Shown: positions 5,780-7,453 of the stretch, one piece after another
How the letters are laid out: the number at the start of each line of letters is the position of its first letter
How positions within the stretch are numbered: position 1 is the first letter of the stretch
Assembly (NCBI GenBank): GCA_021604925.1
Contig: BQJX01000125.1
Location: 1 to 7,453 of the forward strand
Reading direction: 5' to 3'
Source: Gemmatimonadota bacterium
GTDB lineage: Bacteria; ARS69
DNA: 7,453 nt
Program-made: the position numbers and the translations under genes
Notes under the pieces: model-generated
Databases searched by the model: none
Seen by the model: only the letters and a program-made list of their open reading frames with translations
What the model was told of the DNA's origin: nothing

Positions 5780-6550
5780 ATGCTCCGTCCCATTTTCCGA
5801 CGCCTGCCCGGCCTGGTGGCCCTGTTACCGCTGGCACCCGGCGCGGTGTCCGCGTTCCCCGGAGAAGCACGCCAGTTGGTTCTGGAGCTCGAGGGCGGGC
5901 CGATCTGGCAGACCGTCAACGACGTCCAGATCCCCAACGACGCCACCGGATCCCGCTTCTCGCTGGTCGATGTGATCGGGAAGGGGCCATGGAGCGCGGG
6001 CCGCGTGTACGCCACGTGGAACCTGAGCGAGCGCAACGGACTGCGCGTCCTCCTGGCTCCGCTGAGCGTCACGGAGTCCGCCACGCTTTCCGCACCTGTG
6101 AACTTTGCCGGAGGCTCCTTTGGCGCCGGGTCGCCCGTCGAGGCGAACTATCAGTTCCACTCCTGGCGACTGAGCTACCGGTACCGGTTTCACGCCGGCG
6201 ACAACTGGCAATGGTGGATCGGATTCACGGCCAAGGTGCGCGACGCCAGGATCCGGCTGGTGCAGGACACGGTCACGGCGGAGAAGACCGATGTCGGCTT
6301 CGTTCCGCTGTTGCACCTGGCGGCCACCTATCGGTTGAGCTGCCGCTGGACCGCGGAACTGGACGCCGACGCACTCGCGGGCGGGCCCGGGCGGGCGGAG
6401 GATGCCGCACTGAAACTGCGGTACCGCCCTGCGGATCGATGGAGTCTGGCGGCCGGCTATCGAACGGTCGAAGGCGGGGCCGATGTCGACGAGGTGTACA
6501 ACTTCGCTTGGCTTCACTACGCGGTGGCGTCCGTCGGCCTGGAGTTCTAG
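5780..6550 (+). CDS. Outer-membrane beta-barrel protein, conserved hypothetical
   Basis: This 256-aa protein starts at ATG 5780 with AAAGGAA just upstream. It has a Sec signal peptide: Arg-rich start LRPIFRRL, hydrophobic core, cleavage near AVSA at residue 25. The mature part is a series of alternating amphipathic strands such as QLVLELEGGPIW, SAGRVYATWNL, GLRVLLAPLSV, FHSWRLSYRYRFH, WQWWIGFTAKVRDARIRL, LLHLAATYRLS, AALKLRYRP, WSLAAGYRTVEGG and FAWLHYAVASVGLEF. The final Phe is the usual signal for BAM-dependent assembly. I estimate 8 to 10 strands, a small barrel. The family appears to be an unnamed conserved outer-membrane group found in several diderm phyla (from memory, not checked). There is no plug or TonB-box, so it is not a TonB receptor. 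Gene order and the 10-bp gap place it in the same operon as the two upstream genes. Function unknown. Confidence 0.82.
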   Translation: MLRPIFRRLPGLVALLPLAPGAVSAFPGEARQLVLELEGGPIWQTVNDVQIPNDATGSRFSLVDVIGKGPWSAGRVYATWNLSERNGLRVLLAPLSVTESATLSAPVNFAGGSFGAGSPVEANYQFHSWRLSYRYRFHAGDNWQWWIGFTAKVRDARIRLVQDTVTAEKTDVGFVPLLHLAATYRLSCRWTAELDADALAGGPGRAEDAALKLRYRPADRWSLAAGYRTVEGGADVDEVYNFAWLHYAVASVGLEF

Positions 6551-6581
6551 CTCGTTGCAAGCGAAGAGGCGCGGGGGCCCA

Positions 6582-6623
6582 AGACTGCGGGTGCCGGCGG
6601 AAAGCCACCGACACCCGCACTTT
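6582..6623. terminator. Hairpin between convergent genes, probable bidirectional terminator
   Basis: TGCGGGTG (6586-6593) pairs perfectly with CACCCGCA (6612-6619). The stem continues inward with five more GC pairs and two C-A mismatches to a loop of about four bases (AAAG). Outside it, AAGA on the left and TTT on the right add A-T / G-T pairs and short U-rich flanks. It lies 35 bp after one gene's stop and about 20 bp before the stop of the facing gene. The U-tracts are short, so termination may be partial. Confidence 0.6.
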
Positions 6624-6642
6624 CGGCTGCACGTTCGCTTCG

Positions 6643-7453
6643 CTACCGGATGACCAGCAGCTTGCGTGAGCTGTCGACTCCCGGAGCGCGGAGATTCACG
6701 AAGTACATCCCGGCCGCCAGGCGACGGCCCGAATCGTCGCGGCCGTCCCACACCATCGAACCCTGTCCGGCCTCGGCGGAACTCCGCAGTTGCCGGACAC
6801 GGGAACCGCGGGCGTCGTAGATCGCAACATCCACGACGCCGCGACGCGGCAGTTCGAACGCAATGCTCGTACGGCCGCTGGTGGGATTCGGCTCCAGGGA
6901 TTTGATCCCGAAATCGCGCCGCCCGTTGGGCGTAACCGGTCCGTCCGTCGGATCTCCGAGCGGAAACAGGACCACGGTGAGGACCGACCCGGGCCCACTC
7001 CGCGTGCCCCCGAGCGGCCCCGTGTCCAGCACCACGTCGATGTCGAGTTCCTGGCCCGGCAGCAGGGGATCGAACAGATCCACGCCGCCAAAGCCGTCAT
7101 AGATCCCGGCCTGGATGTTCGTGTCCGGGAAGAACGCCATCACGTTCAGGATGGGCAGTTCCGGGATCGAGAAGACGTCGTACCGGCTCACGACCTCCGG
7201 CTGCTCGTTCGGGGTGATGATCGAGAACTGGGCCACCGGAGGCATACTCGGCATCGGGGCGTAGTCCTGCACGGGCACCTCGATGAAGCGATCGCTCCCC
7301 GATCCGGGCTCCGACAGCGCAATCACCGAGCCCCGGTCGTTCGTCGGATAGAACCGGACCTCGTGGTTCTCCGGCGTGGTGCCGGCGGGGCCGCCGCCGA
7401 GTTTCACCGCCAGGTGCTGCCCGGGTGCCAGGCATTCGGCGGGACCGGACGCC
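6643..7453 (-). CDS. Secreted protein with C-terminal FlgD-like Ig / type-IX-sorting-like domain, partial
   Basis: The frame is open from the TAG at 6643-6645 to the right edge (269 residues visible), so the N-terminus is missing. A GTG at 7407 is internal, since coding continues upstream as ECLAPGQHLAVKLGGGP. The last 85 residues (about 6646-6900) carry the signature LEPNPTSG, then ELPRRGVVDVAIYDARGSRV, WDGRDDSGRRLAAGMYFVNL and a basic end SRKLLVIR. This matches the FlgD-like Ig / T9SS-type A C-terminal domain family that ends many secreted proteins in FCB-type bacteria. Where a type IX system exists, the domain directs transport over the outer membrane and is cut off. The region before it is beta-rich, with acidic and Pro/Gly-rich strands (LLPGQELDIDVVLDTG), of unknown function. 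It converges on the outer-membrane gene over the terminator-like hairpin. Confidence 0.85.
   Translation of the reverse strand, partial: ASGPAECLAPGQHLAVKLGGGPAGTTPENHEVRFYPTNDRGSVIALSEPGSGSDRFIEVPVQDYAPMPSMPPVAQFSIITPNEQPEVVSRYDVFSIPELPILNVMAFFPDTNIQAGIYDGFGGVDLFDPLLPGQELDIDVVLDTGPLGGTRSGPGSVLTVVLFPLGDPTDGPVTPNGRRDFGIKSLEPNPTSGRTSIAFELPRRGVVDVAIYDARGSRVRQLRSSAEAGQGSMVWDGRDDSGRRLAAGMYFVNLRAPGVDSSRKLLVIR

Noticed and set aside
1..7453. CRISPR arrays, tRNAs, insertion sequences, toxin-antitoxin or defence genes
   Set aside because: No regularly spaced repeats, no tRNA cloverleaf, no terminal inverted repeats and no motifs of transposases, nucleases or reverse transcriptases were seen on either strand.

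Overview
This is a GC-rich bacterial chromosomal window with tight gene packing. It holds eight protein genes, two of them cut by the window edges. I see no rRNA, tRNA, CRISPR array, transposase, phage gene or integrase. The envelope-heavy content points to a diderm: several secreted proteins, an outer-membrane beta-barrel and a secreted protein ending in a FlgD-like Ig / type-IX-sorting-like C-terminus. With the high GC, this fits the FCB side of the tree, for example candidate Eisenbacteria, Krumholzibacteria, Latescibacteria or similar uncultured lineages. The phylum call is inference; no marker gene is present.

Layout. (1) 1-594, minus: a class I SAM-dependent methyltransferase, C-terminus off the left edge. 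(2) 729-1460, plus: a secreted protein with a LamG/concanavalin-A-like fold, divergent from the methyltransferase. (3) 1523-3519, minus: a two-gene operon, a 235-aa cytosolic protein of unknown family followed by an AmpG-like 12-TM MFS permease, joined by an ATGA overlap. (4) 3520-3904: a 385-bp divergent control region with an AT-rich island and a good sigma70-type promoter facing right. (5) 3905-4900, plus: a secreted tandem FAS1 (fasciclin) protein. (6) 4973-6550, plus: a compact three-gene unit with a small soluble unknown protein, a 4-TM histidine-rich membrane protein (ATGA overlap) and an outer-membrane beta-barrel (10-bp gap). (7) 6551-6642: a convergent intergenic region with a strong hairpin that looks like a bidirectional terminator. 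(8) 6643-7453, minus: the C-terminal part of a secreted protein ending in a FlgD-like domain.

How the genes may work together. The right half is concerned with the cell envelope and surface: FAS1 adhesion-type domains, then a unit that places one product in the cytoplasm, one in the inner membrane and one in the outer membrane. The AmpG-like permease suggests uptake of muropeptides or a similar solute, but the substrate cannot be fixed from sequence. I found no convincing new defence, mobile or RNA system. The most interesting items are the unnamed three-gene envelope unit, an internal repeat in its 4-TM protein, the apparently cut-short tail of the fasciclin protein, and the unknown partner of the AmpG-like permease.
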